Both the position numbers and the translations under genes were made by a program. Below the pieces are notes generated by a model, which made no database searches, was not told the origin of the DNA, and saw only the letters and a list, made by a program, of their open reading frames with translations. DNA of 64,000 bases from VRUE01 sp963837695 (GTDB lineage: Bacteria > Actinomycetota > Thermoleophilia > Solirubrobacterales > 70-9). Where the stretch lies: the NCBI GenBank assembly GCA_963837695.1, contig CAWINZ010000005.1:1054001-1118000 (forward strand), given 5' to 3'. Shown here in pieces: positions 7,235 to 16,009 of the stretch (position 1 is its first letter; every line of letters begins with the position of its first letter).

Positions 7235-8727
7235 CCCGTTACAGCCATCTGATCACCGACGACAACCGCAAGTGGTGGACGCTCGGAGCGATGTGCTTCG
7301 CGCTGTTCATGATCATGCTCGACAACACCGTCGTGAACGTCGCGCTGCCCTCGATTCAGCGCGACCTCGGCGCCTCGATCTCGGGCCTCGAGTGGACGAT
7401 CAACGGCTACACGCTGTCGTTCGCCGTCCTCCTCGCCACCGGGGGACGGCTCGGCGACATCTTCGGTCGCCGCCGCATGTTCCTGATCGGCGTCGTCATC
7501 TTCGCCCTCTCCTCGGCCACCGCAGGCTTCGCCCAGGGCGCCACCGACCTCGTCGCCAGCCGCGTCCTGCAGGGCGTCGGCGCGGCGCTGATGATGCCGG
7601 GCACGCTCTCGATCATCACCAACGCCTTCCCGGCTCACGAGCGCGGCAAGGCGATGGGCACCTGGGCGGGAGTCTCTGCCCTCGCCCTCGCCGTCGGTCC
7701 CGTGCTCGGCGGATTCCTCACCGAGCACGTCAGCTGGCGGGCGATCTTCTACCTCAACATCCCGGTCGCGATCGGCGCCGTCACGGCGACCCTGTTCGCG
7801 GTGCGCGAGTCGCGCGACACCACGGTCGGCCGTGAGGTCGACTACCTCGGCGTCGCGACGCTCACCGTTGCGCTCACCGCACTTGTCCTCGCCCTGGTCG
7901 AGGGCAACAGCTGGGGATGGGGCTCGGCGGGTATCGTCGGCCTGCTGGCCGCCGCGGTGCTGGGTGGGGTTGCCTTCGTCTTCACCGAGCTGCGCGTCAA
8001 AGCGCCGATGGTCGAGTTCCGCTTCTTCGCCGACCGCAATTTCCTCGGTGCGGTGGTCGTCGCCCTGATCATCACCTTCGCGATGATGGGTGTCTTCTTC
8101 TTCCTCGCCCTCTACATGCAGGACATCCTCCGCTACTCGCCGCTGGAGGCGGGCGTGCGTTTCCTGCCTTCGACCCTGATGATCGTCGGCGTCGCGCCGG
8201 TGGCCGGCAGGCTCGCCGATCGCTTCGGCCCGCGCTGGCTGATCGTCGCCGGCCTGCTGATCCTCACCGCCTCGCTCTACAGCTTCACCGGGATCGCGGT
8301 CAACTCCGGCTACCTGGACCTCCTACCCGGATTCATGTTGCTCGGCATCGGCATCGCACTGACGATGTCGCCGATGACCAGCGCCGCGATGAACGCCGTG
8401 GCGGTGGAGAAAGCCGGCATCGCCTCCGGCGTCCTCTCGATGTTCCGCATGGTCGGCGGCAGCCTCGGCATCGCGGTCAGCGGGGCGATCTTCCAGGGTG
8501 CCGCAGGAAGCAGCTTCGAGACCGCCGCGCCTCAGCAGTTCGTCGACGGGCTCAGCAACGCGATGACCGTGTCCGCCGCGGTGACGCTGGCCGGTGCCGC
8601 GATCGCAGCCGCGGCGATCCGCGCCAAGCCGAAGCGAATCAGCACCGAGGCGGTCGAGGCCGCCGTCAATCCCGGCGGTTCGGAGCTGGCCGCCCAGGAG
8701 GCGATGGCCACCGGTCCGGCAGGCTGA
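7231..8727 (+). CDS. MFS transporter, DHA2 (EmrB/QacA) drug-efflux type
   Basis: Inner-membrane proton-coupled exporter, 498 residues with about 14 hydrophobic segments. Family motifs: LDNTVVNVALPSIQRDLG in helix 1 (motif D1), GGRLGDIFGRRRMF between helices 2 and 3 (motif A), RVLQGVGAALMMPGTLSII (motif B) and VGPVLGGFLTEHVSWRAIFYLNIP in helix 5 (motif C, exporter-specific). TTG start at 7231 overlaps the marR stop. Substrate is unknown; the setting between biotin genes suggests, but does not prove, a link to biotin or a precursor. The stop codon is followed at once by a 17-base-arm hairpin. Confidence 0.94.
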   Translation: MTRYSHLITDDNRKWWTLGAMCFALFMIMLDNTVVNVALPSIQRDLGASISGLEWTINGYTLSFAVLLATGGRLGDIFGRRRMFLIGVVIFALSSATAGFAQGATDLVASRVLQGVGAALMMPGTLSIITNAFPAHERGKAMGTWAGVSALALAVGPVLGGFLTEHVSWRAIFYLNIPVAIGAVTATLFAVRESRDTTVGREVDYLGVATLTVALTALVLALVEGNSWGWGSAGIVGLLAAAVLGGVAFVFTELRVKAPMVEFRFFADRNFLGAVVVALIITFAMMGVFFFLALYMQDILRYSPLEAGVRFLPSTLMIVGVAPVAGRLADRFGPRWLIVAGLLILTASLYSFTGIAVNSGYLDLLPGFMLLGIGIALTMSPMTSAAMNAVAVEKAGIASGVLSMFRMVGGSLGIAVSGAIFQGAAGSSFETAAPQQFVDGLSNAMTVSAAVTLAGAAIAAAAIRAKPKRISTEAVEAAVNPGGSELAAQEAMATGPAG

Positions 8728-9454
8728 CCCTGTGGCGACTTACCCCCCCGTAGAGCGCAGGTAAGTCGCCACAGGGGGGCCAGGTATTCGGCGCGGAAAG
8801 GTCGAGGTGCGGGAGAGCCTCGACCTTGACGCCGCCGAGGACGGCGATCGTCTCGCGGTTCGACTCTTCGATCCGGCCGGGCTTCTCCGGCCAGGGAGTG
8901 AGGACCACCGTCGCGACTTCGAGGCTGGCGGAGCGCGCCGCCTCGATCGTCAGCAGGGTGTGGTTGATCGTGCCGAGGCCGGGGGGGGCGGCTATGACGA
9001 GCGGAAGGCCGAGGTCCACGGCGAGGTCGCGGACGAGGTAGCCGGCGGCGAGCGGCACCAGCAACCCCCCGACCCCCTCGCAGACGAGCACGTCGGAGCT
9101 CGCCGCCGCAGCGCGTGCCCCGTCAAGCAGGCGCCGCGGCTGGATTTCCTCACCGGCCAGCTCTGCCGCCAGATGCGGCGACATCGGCGGCTCGTACCGG
9201 TAGGGCGCGATCTGAACATCGCTCTGTGACGACCGGGCGGCATCTCGTAGTAAGACGTGATCCGGCCGATGGGCCGAAAACAGGCCTATATCTCCGGTTT
9301 CCGGCCCACCGGCGGCGAGCTCGTCGAGCCCCGTTACCGCCGGCTTGAAGACGGCCACGTGCTTGCCTTCGTCGGCGAGGGTGTGGGCGATCGCGGCGGC
9401 GACCACGGTCTTGCCGACCTCGGTGCCCGTCCCGGTTACGAAGATTCCTTGCAC
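8666..9454 (-). CDS. bioD: Dethiobiotin synthetase
   Basis: ATP-dependent ureido-ring-forming enzyme of biotin synthesis (DAPA plus CO2 to dethiobiotin). Walker A is FVTGTGTEVGKT at residues 5-16, the substrate loop is VFKPAVTG, the second site reads VCEGVGGLLVPL, and VVLTPWP begins the adenine-binding strand. Two oddities. First, residues about 48-63 (ETGDIGLFSAHRP region) are encoded by a 47-base palindromic repeat and sit where relatives have a short loop. Second, the natural end should be near LPHLDLSAPNTWPP, but the frame reads through the terminator hairpin and 62 bases of antisense MFS gene, adding about 35 residues. Gap to bioF is 6 bases. Start ATG 9454. Confidence 0.93.
   Translation of the reverse strand: MQGIFVTGTGTEVGKTVVAAAIAHTLADEGKHVAVFKPAVTGLDELAAGGPETGDIGLFSAHRPDHVLLRDAARSSQSDVQIAPYRYEPPMSPHLAAELAGEEIQPRRLLDGARAAAASSDVLVCEGVGGLLVPLAAGYLVRDLAVDLGLPLVIAAPPGLGTINHTLLTIEAARSASLEVATVVLTPWPEKPGRIEESNRETIAVLGGVKVEALPHLDLSAPNTWPPCGDLPALYGGVSRHRVSLPDRWPSPPGRPAPNRRD
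8728..8776. terminator. Perfect 17-base-arm hairpin between MFS and bioD
   Basis: CCCTGTGGCGACTTACC (8728-8744) and its exact complement (8760-8776) flank a 15-base loop. It begins on the base after the MFS stop codon. bioD has no in-frame stop before it, so the structure also lies within the annotated bioD 3' end. Confidence 0.75.
9266..9312. repeat. 47-base palindromic repeat, copy B, inside bioD
   Basis: Same length as copies A and C, sharing CCGATGGGCC at one end, an AAAACA-GCCTATAT middle and GGCCCACCGG at the other end. It is translated in frame as part of a loop of dethiobiotin synthetase. Confidence 0.7.
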
Positions 9455-9460
9455 GGGCGC

Positions 9461-10660
9461 TCAGGCGGCTACGGGCAGCGAACCGGTCGCCCGCGGCGTG
9501 GCGATGCCCAGCTCGCGCGCCGCCTCGCCGGTCAGCCTCGCCGCTTCGCGCAGATCAGCCGGCTCGTGCGTCGCCATCACGCTGAAGCGCAGCCGCGAGG
9601 ATCCCGGCGGTACGGTCGGGGGGCGGATTCCCTGGGCGAAGACACCGCGTTCGAGCAGCCGCTCGCACAGCTCCATCGTCCGCCCGGCATCGCCGACTTC
9701 GAGCGGCACGATCTGGCTGGCGCCGCCGCCCGCGGCCAGGCCCTCGGTGACGAGGCTCTCGCGCAGCGTCGCCGCGTTGGCGCCCAGGTTCCGCACGCGC
9801 TCGGGCTCGGCTTCGAGCAGATCCAGCGCCGCCAGCGCCGCCGCGAGCACGGGCGGAGGCAGCGCCGTGGAGAAGATGAAGGAGCGCGCAGTGTTGAGCA
9901 GGTACTCGCTCAGCTCGGTGCTGGCGCAGACATAGGCGCCGTAGGAGCCGAGCGCCTTGCCCAGCGTTCCCACCACCAAGTCGACCTCCTCACTCAACCC
10001 GGCGGCGGCCACCGAGCCGCGCCCGCCCGGGCCGATGGCGCCGGTCGCGTGCGCCTCGTCGACCATCAGCCGGCAGCCGTGCTCGCGGGCCAGCCGAACC
10101 AGGTCCTCGAGCGGAGCGACATCGCCATCCATCGAGAAGACGCCGTCGGTGACGATCAGCGAAGCCCGTTCTCCGGCCTCGGCCAGGCCCCGGGCGAGGT
10201 GCTCGACGTCGCGATGGCGGTAGACGAAGGTCTCCGCCCGGGCGAGGCGGCAGCCGTCGACGATGCTGGCGTGGTTGAGCTCGTCGGAGAAGACGACCGT
10301 GCCGCGGCCGGCGAGCGCCGAGATCGCGCCGATGTTCGCCAGGTAGCCGGAACCGAAAAGCAGCGCCGCCTCGTAGCCCTTGAAGGCGGCAAGTCGCTCC
10401 TCCAGCTGCCGGTGGGGCGCCATGTTGCCCGAGATCAGTCGCGAGCCGCCCGCGCCGGCGCCCCAGCCGAGCGCCGCCTCGGCAGCCGCCTCGCGCACCC
10501 TGGGGTGGTCGGCCAAGCCGAGATAGTTGTTTGAGCAGAGCAGCAGGACCGGCTCCCCATCGAGCTGGACGCGCGGCCCCTGCGCCCCTTCGATCAGGCG
10601 CAGGCGGCGGTGGAGCCCGCTCGCGCGAAGCTCCTCGAGCCGCTCCGCGACCTCGCTCAT
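9461..10660 (-). CDS. bioF: 8-amino-7-oxononanoate synthase
   Basis: PLP-dependent alpha-oxoamine synthase condensing pimeloyl-thioester with L-alanine in biotin synthesis. Motifs: LLLCSNNYLGLADHP, GAGAGGSRLISGN, LFGSGYLANIGAI, FSDELNHASIVDG, MVDEAHATGAIGPGGRG, and the PLP lysine in VVGTLGKALGSYGAY. The C-terminal RLRFSVMATHEPADL matches the usual end. 399 residues. ATG 10660 overlaps the bioB stop as ATGA; a much longer in-frame extension upstream is antisense to nothing real and simply shadows bioB. The final residues (TPRATGSLPVAA) are low complexity. Middle gene of bioB-bioF-bioD. Confidence 0.97.
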   Translation of the reverse strand: MSEVAERLEELRASGLHRRLRLIEGAQGPRVQLDGEPVLLLCSNNYLGLADHPRVREAAAEAALGWGAGAGGSRLISGNMAPHRQLEERLAAFKGYEAALLFGSGYLANIGAISALAGRGTVVFSDELNHASIVDGCRLARAETFVYRHRDVEHLARGLAEAGERASLIVTDGVFSMDGDVAPLEDLVRLAREHGCRLMVDEAHATGAIGPGGRGSVAAAGLSEEVDLVVGTLGKALGSYGAYVCASTELSEYLLNTARSFIFSTALPPPVLAAALAALDLLEAEPERVRNLGANAATLRESLVTEGLAAGGGASQIVPLEVGDAGRTMELCERLLERGVFAQGIRPPTVPPGSSRLRFSVMATHEPADLREAARLTGEAARELGIATPRATGSLPVAA

Positions 10661-11790
10661 GCCGCTGTCTGGCGCGCCGGGTAAGGCGGGGGCTTCTTGG
10701 TCTTCTTGATCACCCGCAGCTGGGTCGAGGGGTCCCAGAAGTTGGCTTCGTCCTGGCTGTCGATCAGCTCGTCGATCGGGGTCGCGGGCGTCTCGCCCTC
10801 GAGCCAGCCGGAGCGGTTGTCGGGGCGCGGGTTGGCGCCGTTGTCGGGCTGGCGGGCCACGTTCAGGCCGAGCTCCTCGAACATCGCCCGGTCGTCCTCG
10901 GGCTCGGCGCCGAGGGTGGTGAGGAAGTTGCCCATCATCACCCCGTTGAGGCCCGCCTTGACCGCGAGCGGCTGCAGCTCGCCGAGGTTCTCGACCCGGC
11001 CGCCGCAGAGGCGGAAGAGCGCGCCGGGGATGATCAGGCGGAAGATCGCGACCCACTTGATCACGTCCCAGGGGTCCATCAGCGGGCGGTCGCCGAACTT
11101 GGTCCCGTCGCGCGGGTTGAGCAGGTTGATCGGCACCGAGTCCGGCTCCAGCTCGGAGAGCTCGAAGGCCATCTCGACCCGCTGCCGCGGCGACTCGCCG
11201 AGGTTGAGGATGCCGCCGACGCAGGTCTCCAGGCCGGCCTCCTTGACGGCGTCGATCGTGCGCAGCCGGCCCTCGTAGCGGACCGTGCTGGAGACCTCCG
11301 GGTAGTAGGAGCGCGAGGACTCGACGTTGTGATGGACGCGCTGGATCCCCGCCTCGCGCAATCGCTTGGCGCGATCGCCGGACATGTGGCCGATCGAGGC
11401 GCAGCGCTTCAGGTTGGTGTGCTCGGAGACCAGCTTGGCCCCCTCGACGATTTTCTCGAAGTCGCGCTTGGAGAGGCCCTGCCCCTGGGTGACCATGCAG
11501 AAGCGGTGCGCGCCCGCCGCCTCCGCCGCCCGTGCGTGCTCGAGGATCTGCTCGGGCTCCATCATCGCGTGCATCGGCGTGTCCGCCTCGGCGTAACGGG
11601 ACTGGGCGCAGAAGCCGCAGTCCTCGGCGCAGCCGCCCGACTTGGCGTTGACCAGCGAGCACATGTCGGTCGAGTCGCCAAAGTTCTCCCTGCGCACGGC
11701 CCAGGCGCGCTCGACCAGCTCGCCGATCTCCTCGTGGTCGCTCAGCTCGCCGAGCGCCAGTGCTTCCTCGAAAGAGATCAGGGGCGGCAT
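10657..11790 (-). CDS. bioB: Biotin synthase
   Basis: Radical-SAM enzyme inserting sulfur into dethiobiotin. The [4Fe-4S] cysteines are in GGCAEDCGFCAQS (CxxxCxxC) at about residues 53-61; the [2Fe-2S] ligands lie further on, including KRCASIGHMS and GLETCVGGI, with NLLNPRDGTKF and FRLIIPGALFRLCGGR near the conserved arginine. 377 residues, slightly long owing to a C-terminal tail (ATPIDELIDSQDEANFWDPS...) not needed for the barrel. First gene of the leftward biotin operon; it starts at ATG 11790 and its upstream region overlaps the divergent GH3 gene leader, leaving about 74 bases for both promoters. No BirA-type operator was recognised. Confidence 0.97.
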   Translation of the reverse strand: MPPLISFEEALALGELSDHEEIGELVERAWAVRRENFGDSTDMCSLVNAKSGGCAEDCGFCAQSRYAEADTPMHAMMEPEQILEHARAAEAAGAHRFCMVTQGQGLSKRDFEKIVEGAKLVSEHTNLKRCASIGHMSGDRAKRLREAGIQRVHHNVESSRSYYPEVSSTVRYEGRLRTIDAVKEAGLETCVGGILNLGESPRQRVEMAFELSELEPDSVPINLLNPRDGTKFGDRPLMDPWDVIKWVAIFRLIIPGALFRLCGGRVENLGELQPLAVKAGLNGVMMGNFLTTLGAEPEDDRAMFEELGLNVARQPDNGANPRPDNRSGWLEGETPATPIDELIDSQDEANFWDPSTQLRVIKKTKKPPPYPARQTAA

Positions 11791-11864
11791 TCGGGCGCAA
11801 GGCTAGGAATCGCCCCGGACGTTCGCGGCGGTGGCTCGTATGGTTCGTCGGCGTGGCGGCGACG

Positions 11865-12974
11865 ATGACGAGGCGTAGGCGAATTGCGGTCGGCGCGGTA
11901 TGCGGCCTGGCGGCAGGGGCCTTCGCCTTTGGGGTTGCGCTCGGCGACCGCTCCCCGCCGCGGCCGAGCGTCGTCAGCGGGCTCCCGGCCGGCCGGCTCG
12001 TCGGGCAGCGCATCGTGCTCGGTTTCGACGGCACCCAGACGCCGGCGACGGTCGAACGGATGATCCGGGCCGGAGCGCTCGCCGGCGTGATCCTCTTCGC
12101 CGACAACCTGCCGAGCCGCGGCGCCGGAAGGCGGCTGATCCGGCGTCTGCAGGCGATCCCGCGACCGCCGGGCCTGCGCGACCCCTTGCTGGCGATGACC
12201 GATCAGGAGGGCGGACTGGTCAAGCGGATCGACGGGGCGCCGACCGTTTCAGCGCGCACGATGGGCGCCCGTGGCCCGGCATTCAGCGCCGCTCAGGGGC
12301 GCCGCGCCGGCGCCGACCTGCGGCGGGTCGGCGTCAACGTCGATCTCGCCCCGGTCCTCGACGTCGCCCGCCCCGGCGGCACGATCGCCGAAACCCACCG
12401 CGGCTTCGGTTCGACCGCCGCCGCGGTCGCGGCGACCGCTGTTCCCTTCGCCACGGCGTTGCAGGGCGGTGGCGTGGCGGCGACCGGCAAGCACTTCCCA
12501 GGCCTCGGGTCGGCCCGCCTCAACACCGACGACGCGGTCCAGCGCATCGGCCTTTCCAAGCAGACGTTGCGCGAAGTCGACGAGGCCCCGTACCGGCGCT
12601 TCGCGGAAGCCGGCGGCGGCCTGGTGATGCTGAGCACGGCGATCTACCCGGCCCTCTCACCCCAGCCGGCGGCCTTCTCCCGCGCGATCGCCACCGGCGA
12701 GCTTCGCGAGCGACTCGGCTTCAAGGGAGTGTCGATCACCGACGCCCTCGACACCGTGGCCGTGCGGTCCTTCGGCGGTCCCGCCAAAGTGGCCAAGGCA
12801 GCAGCGAGCGCCGGAACCGACCTGCTCCTCTACACCGACCCGAGAGAAGCAGCAAAAGCCCAACGGGCGCTGCTGCAAGCGCTACGGACCAACACCATCG
12901 CCCGCACCTCCTGCGAAGAATCGGTGCAACGCATCCTGAACCTGCGCCACGAGCTGAAGAGCCAATTCGGGTAG
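11865..12974 (+). CDS. Glycoside hydrolase family 3 (beta-N-acetylhexosaminidase, NagZ-like)
   Basis: Exported or membrane-anchored GH3 enzyme, probably acting on cell-wall amino sugars. An N-terminal arginine-rich stretch plus hydrophobic helix (IAVGAVCGLAAGAFAFGVALG) forms a signal/anchor. The barrel shows MTDQEGGLVKRI, GVNVDLAPVLDVARPGG, the NagZ signature ATGKHFPGLGS and the nucleophile strand GVSITDAL, in which the Asp is the expected catalytic residue. About 369 residues from ATG 11865; earlier in-frame codons overlap bioB. The stop codon TAG (12972-12974) lies inside the left arm of the dispersed hairpin element. Lack of the second GH3 C domain is normal for NagZ types. Confidence 0.85.
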   Translation: MTRRRRIAVGAVCGLAAGAFAFGVALGDRSPPRPSVVSGLPAGRLVGQRIVLGFDGTQTPATVERMIRAGALAGVILFADNLPSRGAGRRLIRRLQAIPRPPGLRDPLLAMTDQEGGLVKRIDGAPTVSARTMGARGPAFSAAQGRRAGADLRRVGVNVDLAPVLDVARPGGTIAETHRGFGSTAAAVAATAVPFATALQGGGVAATGKHFPGLGSARLNTDDAVQRIGLSKQTLREVDEAPYRRFAEAGGGLVMLSTAIYPALSPQPAAFSRAIATGELRERLGFKGVSITDALDTVAVRSFGGPAKVAKAAASAGTDLLLYTDPREAAKAQRALLQALRTNTIARTSCEESVQRILNLRHELKSQFG

Positions 12975-13063
12975 GGCCGAAACGTCTTGTACTTTTTCGC
13001 TGTGCGCTTTGGGCGATAGCCGCAAAGGGCTCCACCGAAAAAGTTAAGTGGAGGCCCTACCCG
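12968..13063. repeat. Dispersed hairpin element, copy 1 (convergent GH3/GGDEF ends)
   Basis: Outer arms CGGGTAGGGCC (12968-12978) and GGCCCTACCCG (13053-13063) are perfect complements. Between them lie the shared blocks AACGTCTTGTACTTTTT (12981-12997), GGGCGATAGC (13011-13020) and AAAAAGTTAAGTGGA (13038-13052). The arms supply the TAG stop codons of both converging genes. Confidence 0.85.
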
Positions 13064-14562
13064 GATGGGCTCTTCGACACCACTTGCCCAGCCACCCGCA
13101 CCGAGTTCCGCCCCGCCCGCTTCGCCTCGTACATCGCGTCGTCCGCCGCCGAGAGCACCGCGTCGTAGTCGTTCGAACTCGGTCCGAAGGTCGCGATCCC
13201 GACGCTGGCGGTCACGGGTGGCGCGGCCTCGCCCGGCAGGACGTGCAGGCGGATTGCCTCCGCGATTGCGTCGGCGATCTCCTCGGCCTCGTCGAGGTCG
13301 CAGCGCGGCAGCGCCACCGCGAACTCGTCTCCCCCCAGCCGCGCCACCACGTCGGTTACCCGCATCCGCGCGCTCAGCACCGCCGCGATGTCGGCGATCA
13401 CCCGGTCGCCGACCTGGTGGCCGAGCGTGTCGTTGACCTGCTTGAAGTTGTCGAGATCGAGCATCAGCACCGCCCCGACCGTCCGCTCGCGACGGCTGCG
13501 GGCCAGCTCGGCGCGCAGGTCTTCGCCAAAGCGGCGGCGGTTCTTGAGGCCGGTCAGCGGATCGTGGCTCGCCTGCTGCTCGAGGTCCTGCATTCGCTCG
13601 CTGCGGCTCCAGATCAGGACCAGGGCCGCCAGCAACGCCGCCAGGGCGATGCCGACGATCGCGATCAGCACGGGCAGGCTGACGCTTGGCCGGTTCGCGT
13701 CGCGTACCACCAGCGTCCAGGTCCGGTCGGCGATCCGCAGTGGCGCGCTCGCCGAGTCGTCGCGGTTGAGCGGTTGGCCCGCAACCATTCGGCCGCGCTC
13801 GAGCAGCTCGATGTTGTCGTCGCCCTCCAACGCCGTGGTCGCCGCCGCCGCGAGGTCGGAGACGCGGAAGGAGCCGAGGGCGAAGCCCCTCAGGGCGGCG
13901 CGGCGCTGTGCCATCGTCGCCGTCGGGGCGCCGTCGCGGTAGACCGGCCGGAAGACGTTGATCCCGGTGCCGCCCAGAGGCAGCCGGATCACCGGGGTTG
14001 CCGACGGTTTTCCCGTGTTGCCCGCCCGCAGCAGGCGATTCGCGCGCACCGGGTCGGCGCCGACGTCGTAGCCGTATGGCGTGGCGACGTTGAGGCTCAC
14101 GTCGGAGGCGACGTAGCTGAGTGGGAAGTAGCGTTCTTGCTCTCCCTCCCTGTGCAAGGCGCCGAGTCTGTCCCGGGTGAGGATTGGGAAGCCGTGGTTG
14201 CGTTCGAAGCGGGCCCGAGCCGTGTCGGGGACCTTTGGGATGAAGCCCGTGGCGGAGAGGGCGCCGCTGTTCAGCAGTGAGTCGGCGAGGACGTCGAACT
14301 CGTGCTTGCTGAAGCGCCCCTCAGCCTCGTAGAAAGCCGCGGCGCTGGCGAGCTGTCCGACCGAGAGAGCCGCCAGGGCTTCGGCCTGGCGCGCCGAGCG
14401 GGTCACCTCCGCGCGCTGCCGCTGCTCGAAGTTGGCGGTTTCGCGGTCGTGCACGACCAGCGCCATCGCCACCGAGCCGGCCGCGATCGCGGCCACGACG
14501 GCGTAACCCAACCAGAAGCGAAGTCGCATGCCCCTCTTGTCGGCTGATTCGGCGGTGGCCAT
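13057..14562 (-). CDS. CHASE-domain diguanylate cyclase (GGDEF)
   Basis: Membrane sensor making cyclic di-GMP. After a short arginine-rich N-terminus and one membrane helix (WLGYAVVAAIAAGSVAMALVV) comes an extracellular CHASE-like sensor (ATGFIPKVP ... YFPLSYVASDVSLN ... NVFRPVYRDG), a second helix (LPVLIAIVGIALAALLAALVLIW), then a complete GGDEF domain: HDPLTGLKNRRRF, LDLDNFKQVNDTLGHQVGD, RLGGDEFAV. An RVTD five residues before GGDEF is the RxxD inhibitory site, so product feedback is expected. 501 residues from ATG 14562, which overlaps the alkA stop by one base. Stop TAG comes from the hairpin element. Ligand unknown. Confidence 0.93.
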   Translation of the reverse strand: MATAESADKRGMRLRFWLGYAVVAAIAAGSVAMALVVHDRETANFEQRQRAEVTRSARQAEALAALSVGQLASAAAFYEAEGRFSKHEFDVLADSLLNSGALSATGFIPKVPDTARARFERNHGFPILTRDRLGALHREGEQERYFPLSYVASDVSLNVATPYGYDVGADPVRANRLLRAGNTGKPSATPVIRLPLGGTGINVFRPVYRDGAPTATMAQRRAALRGFALGSFRVSDLAAAATTALEGDDNIELLERGRMVAGQPLNRDDSASAPLRIADRTWTLVVRDANRPSVSLPVLIAIVGIALAALLAALVLIWSRSERMQDLEQQASHDPLTGLKNRRRFGEDLRAELARSRRERTVGAVLMLDLDNFKQVNDTLGHQVGDRVIADIAAVLSARMRVTDVVARLGGDEFAVALPRCDLDEAEEIADAIAEAIRLHVLPGEAAPPVTASVGIATFGPSSNDYDAVLSAADDAMYEAKRAGRNSVRVAGQVVSKSPSG

Positions 14563-15206
14563 TACTCGACAGGAACGCTTGCAAGTGACTCCCACAGATA
14601 GAGCGAGGCGAGGCTACGGTGGGGGCGCCACGGCTCGCCGATCTCAAGCACCTTCTGTGGGGCTGGCATCTCCTTGAGGCCGTACTCGATCTGCACAGCT
14701 TTGCGGATGCCGAGGTCGCCGCCGGAGAGGATGTCGGGCCGCTCCAGGTGAAAGAGCAGGAACATCTCCGCGGTCCACTGGCCGAGGCCGCGCACCGCGA
14801 CGAGCTCCTCGATCGCCTCCTCGTCGGAGAGCTCGCCGAGCCGGTCCAGCTCGAGCTCGCCGTCGAGCACATGGACGGCGAGGTCGCGGACATACTCGAC
14901 CTTGCGCCCGGAGAGGCCGCAGCCGCGTAGGTCCGCCTCGCCTGCCTCGAGCAGCTGCTCGGGCGAGGGGGTGGAGCCGCCGAAGAGGTCGCAGACGCGC
15001 AGGTAGATGGTCCGCGCCGCTTTGGTCGAGAGCTGCTGGCCGACGATCGCCCGCAGCAACGCTCCGTATGCGTCGGCAGGTTTTTCCTCACTGCGCCGCC
15101 GCAGGCGCGTTTCCAGGTCGATCTCGCCGATCCGCTCGATCAGCGCCGCCATCGCCGGGTCGGCGGCGCTGAGCTCTGCGCGCGCTTTGGCGCCCCTCTT
15201 GCTCAC
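14562..15206 (-). CDS. DNA-3-methyladenine glycosylase II (AlkA-type HhH-GPD)
   Basis: Base-excision repair glycosylase removing alkylated purines. The HhH-GPD core is visible: LLRAIVGQQLSTKAARTIYLRV, the hairpin-helix-hairpin LVAVRGLGQWTAEMFLLF, and GDLGIRKAV carrying the catalytic Asp that follows the motif, with a final EPWRPHRSLASLYLWE typical of the short AlkA-like enzymes. 214 residues, lacking the N-terminal AlkA domain as in many actinobacteria. GTG 15206 overlaps the crotonase stop (GTGA). It sits in a tight four-gene run: biotinyl carrier, crotonase, this gene, GGDEF cyclase; no evident functional link, so shared transcription may be incidental. Confidence 0.93.
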   Translation of the reverse strand: MSKRGAKARAELSAADPAMAALIERIGEIDLETRLRRRSEEKPADAYGALLRAIVGQQLSTKAARTIYLRVCDLFGGSTPSPEQLLEAGEADLRGCGLSGRKVEYVRDLAVHVLDGELELDRLGELSDEEAIEELVAVRGLGQWTAEMFLLFHLERPDILSGGDLGIRKAVQIEYGLKEMPAPQKVLEIGEPWRPHRSLASLYLWESLASVPVE

Positions 15207-16009
15207 TGCCCCCGCCAGCGTGGCTTGCGCTTCTCGGCGAAGGCTTCGATGCCCTCACGCAAGTCTTCGGAGGAGAAGCACGATTCGCGCAGCGCGATCA
15301 GGCCGGCCTCCTGCTGTTCGCTGAGCAGCGGATTCGAGTTGAGCACTTCGATCGCCCGTTTGTTGCCGCGGGTCGAGAGCGGCGCGTTGGCGGCGACTTC
15401 CGCGGCGAGCTCCAGCGCTGCCGCCTCGAAGGCGTCGTCCTCGACCACCTCGTGAACCAGGCCGATCCGCTCGGCCCGCTCCGCCGCGAAGTTGCGCCCG
15501 GTCAGGAAGAGCTCCTTGGTTCGAGCCAGGCCGAGCGTGTCGATGAACTTGCGCAGGCCGGTGTGGCTGTAGACGAGGCCGAGCTTCGCCGGCGGCATGC
15601 CGAGCTTGGCGCCGGCGGCGCAGATACGCAGGTCGCAGGTCACCGCCAGCTCCAGGCCGCCGCCGAGGCAGTGGCCGTTGATCGCCGCGACGGTCGGCCA
15701 GGGGTGGGCAGCGAGCGCTTCCATCGCGTCGTGAAAGGGATGGGCGACCAGCGCCTCGGCGTCGCGCTCGAAGGTCGCGCCGGGGATCGCTGTTAGGTCG
15801 TAGCCGGCAGAGAAGGCGGGTGGAGCGCCGGTGATCATCACGCAGCGGTTCTCGATCCCGCGATTGAGGCGCGGCAGCGTCTCGGCCAGCGTGTCGAGGA
15901 TCTCGTGGTCGAGGGCGTTGCGGCGCTCGGGATTGGAGATGCGGATTCGGGCGACCGCCTCGGCCGGATAGTCGAGCAGTAGCTTGCCGCCGGCGAGCTG
16001 CTCGGTCAC
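15203..16009 (-). CDS. Enoyl-CoA hydratase/isomerase family protein
   Basis: Crotonase-fold enzyme acting on an acyl-CoA. N-terminal RIRISNPERRNALDHEIL, the oxyanion-hole segments FSAGYDLTAIPG and INGHCLGGGLELAVTCDLRIC, then KLGLVYSHTGLRKFIDTLG are diagnostic. The usual catalytic Glu pair of hydratases is not obvious at the second site (PAKLGLVYSHTG), so a different reaction such as isomerase, decarboxylase or thioesterase is possible. 268 residues from GTG 16009, which overlaps the biotinyl-carrier stop as GTGA; C-terminus is a standard EGIEAFAEKRKPRWRG. Coupling to a biotinyl carrier suggests an acyl-CoA carboxylation context. Confidence 0.92.
   Translation of the reverse strand: MTEQLAGGKLLLDYPAEAVARIRISNPERRNALDHEILDTLAETLPRLNRGIENRCVMITGAPPAFSAGYDLTAIPGATFERDAEALVAHPFHDAMEALAAHPWPTVAAINGHCLGGGLELAVTCDLRICAAGAKLGMPPAKLGLVYSHTGLRKFIDTLGLARTKELFLTGRNFAAERAERIGLVHEVVEDDAFEAAALELAAEVAANAPLSTRGNKRAIEVLNSNPLLSEQQEAGLIALRESCFSSEDLREGIEAFAEKRKPRWRGQ

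Noticed and set aside
10661..12106. Upstream extension of the bioF frame
   Set aside because: In-frame continuation through bioB and into the GH3 leader with no homology; ATGA overlap sets bioF start at 10660.
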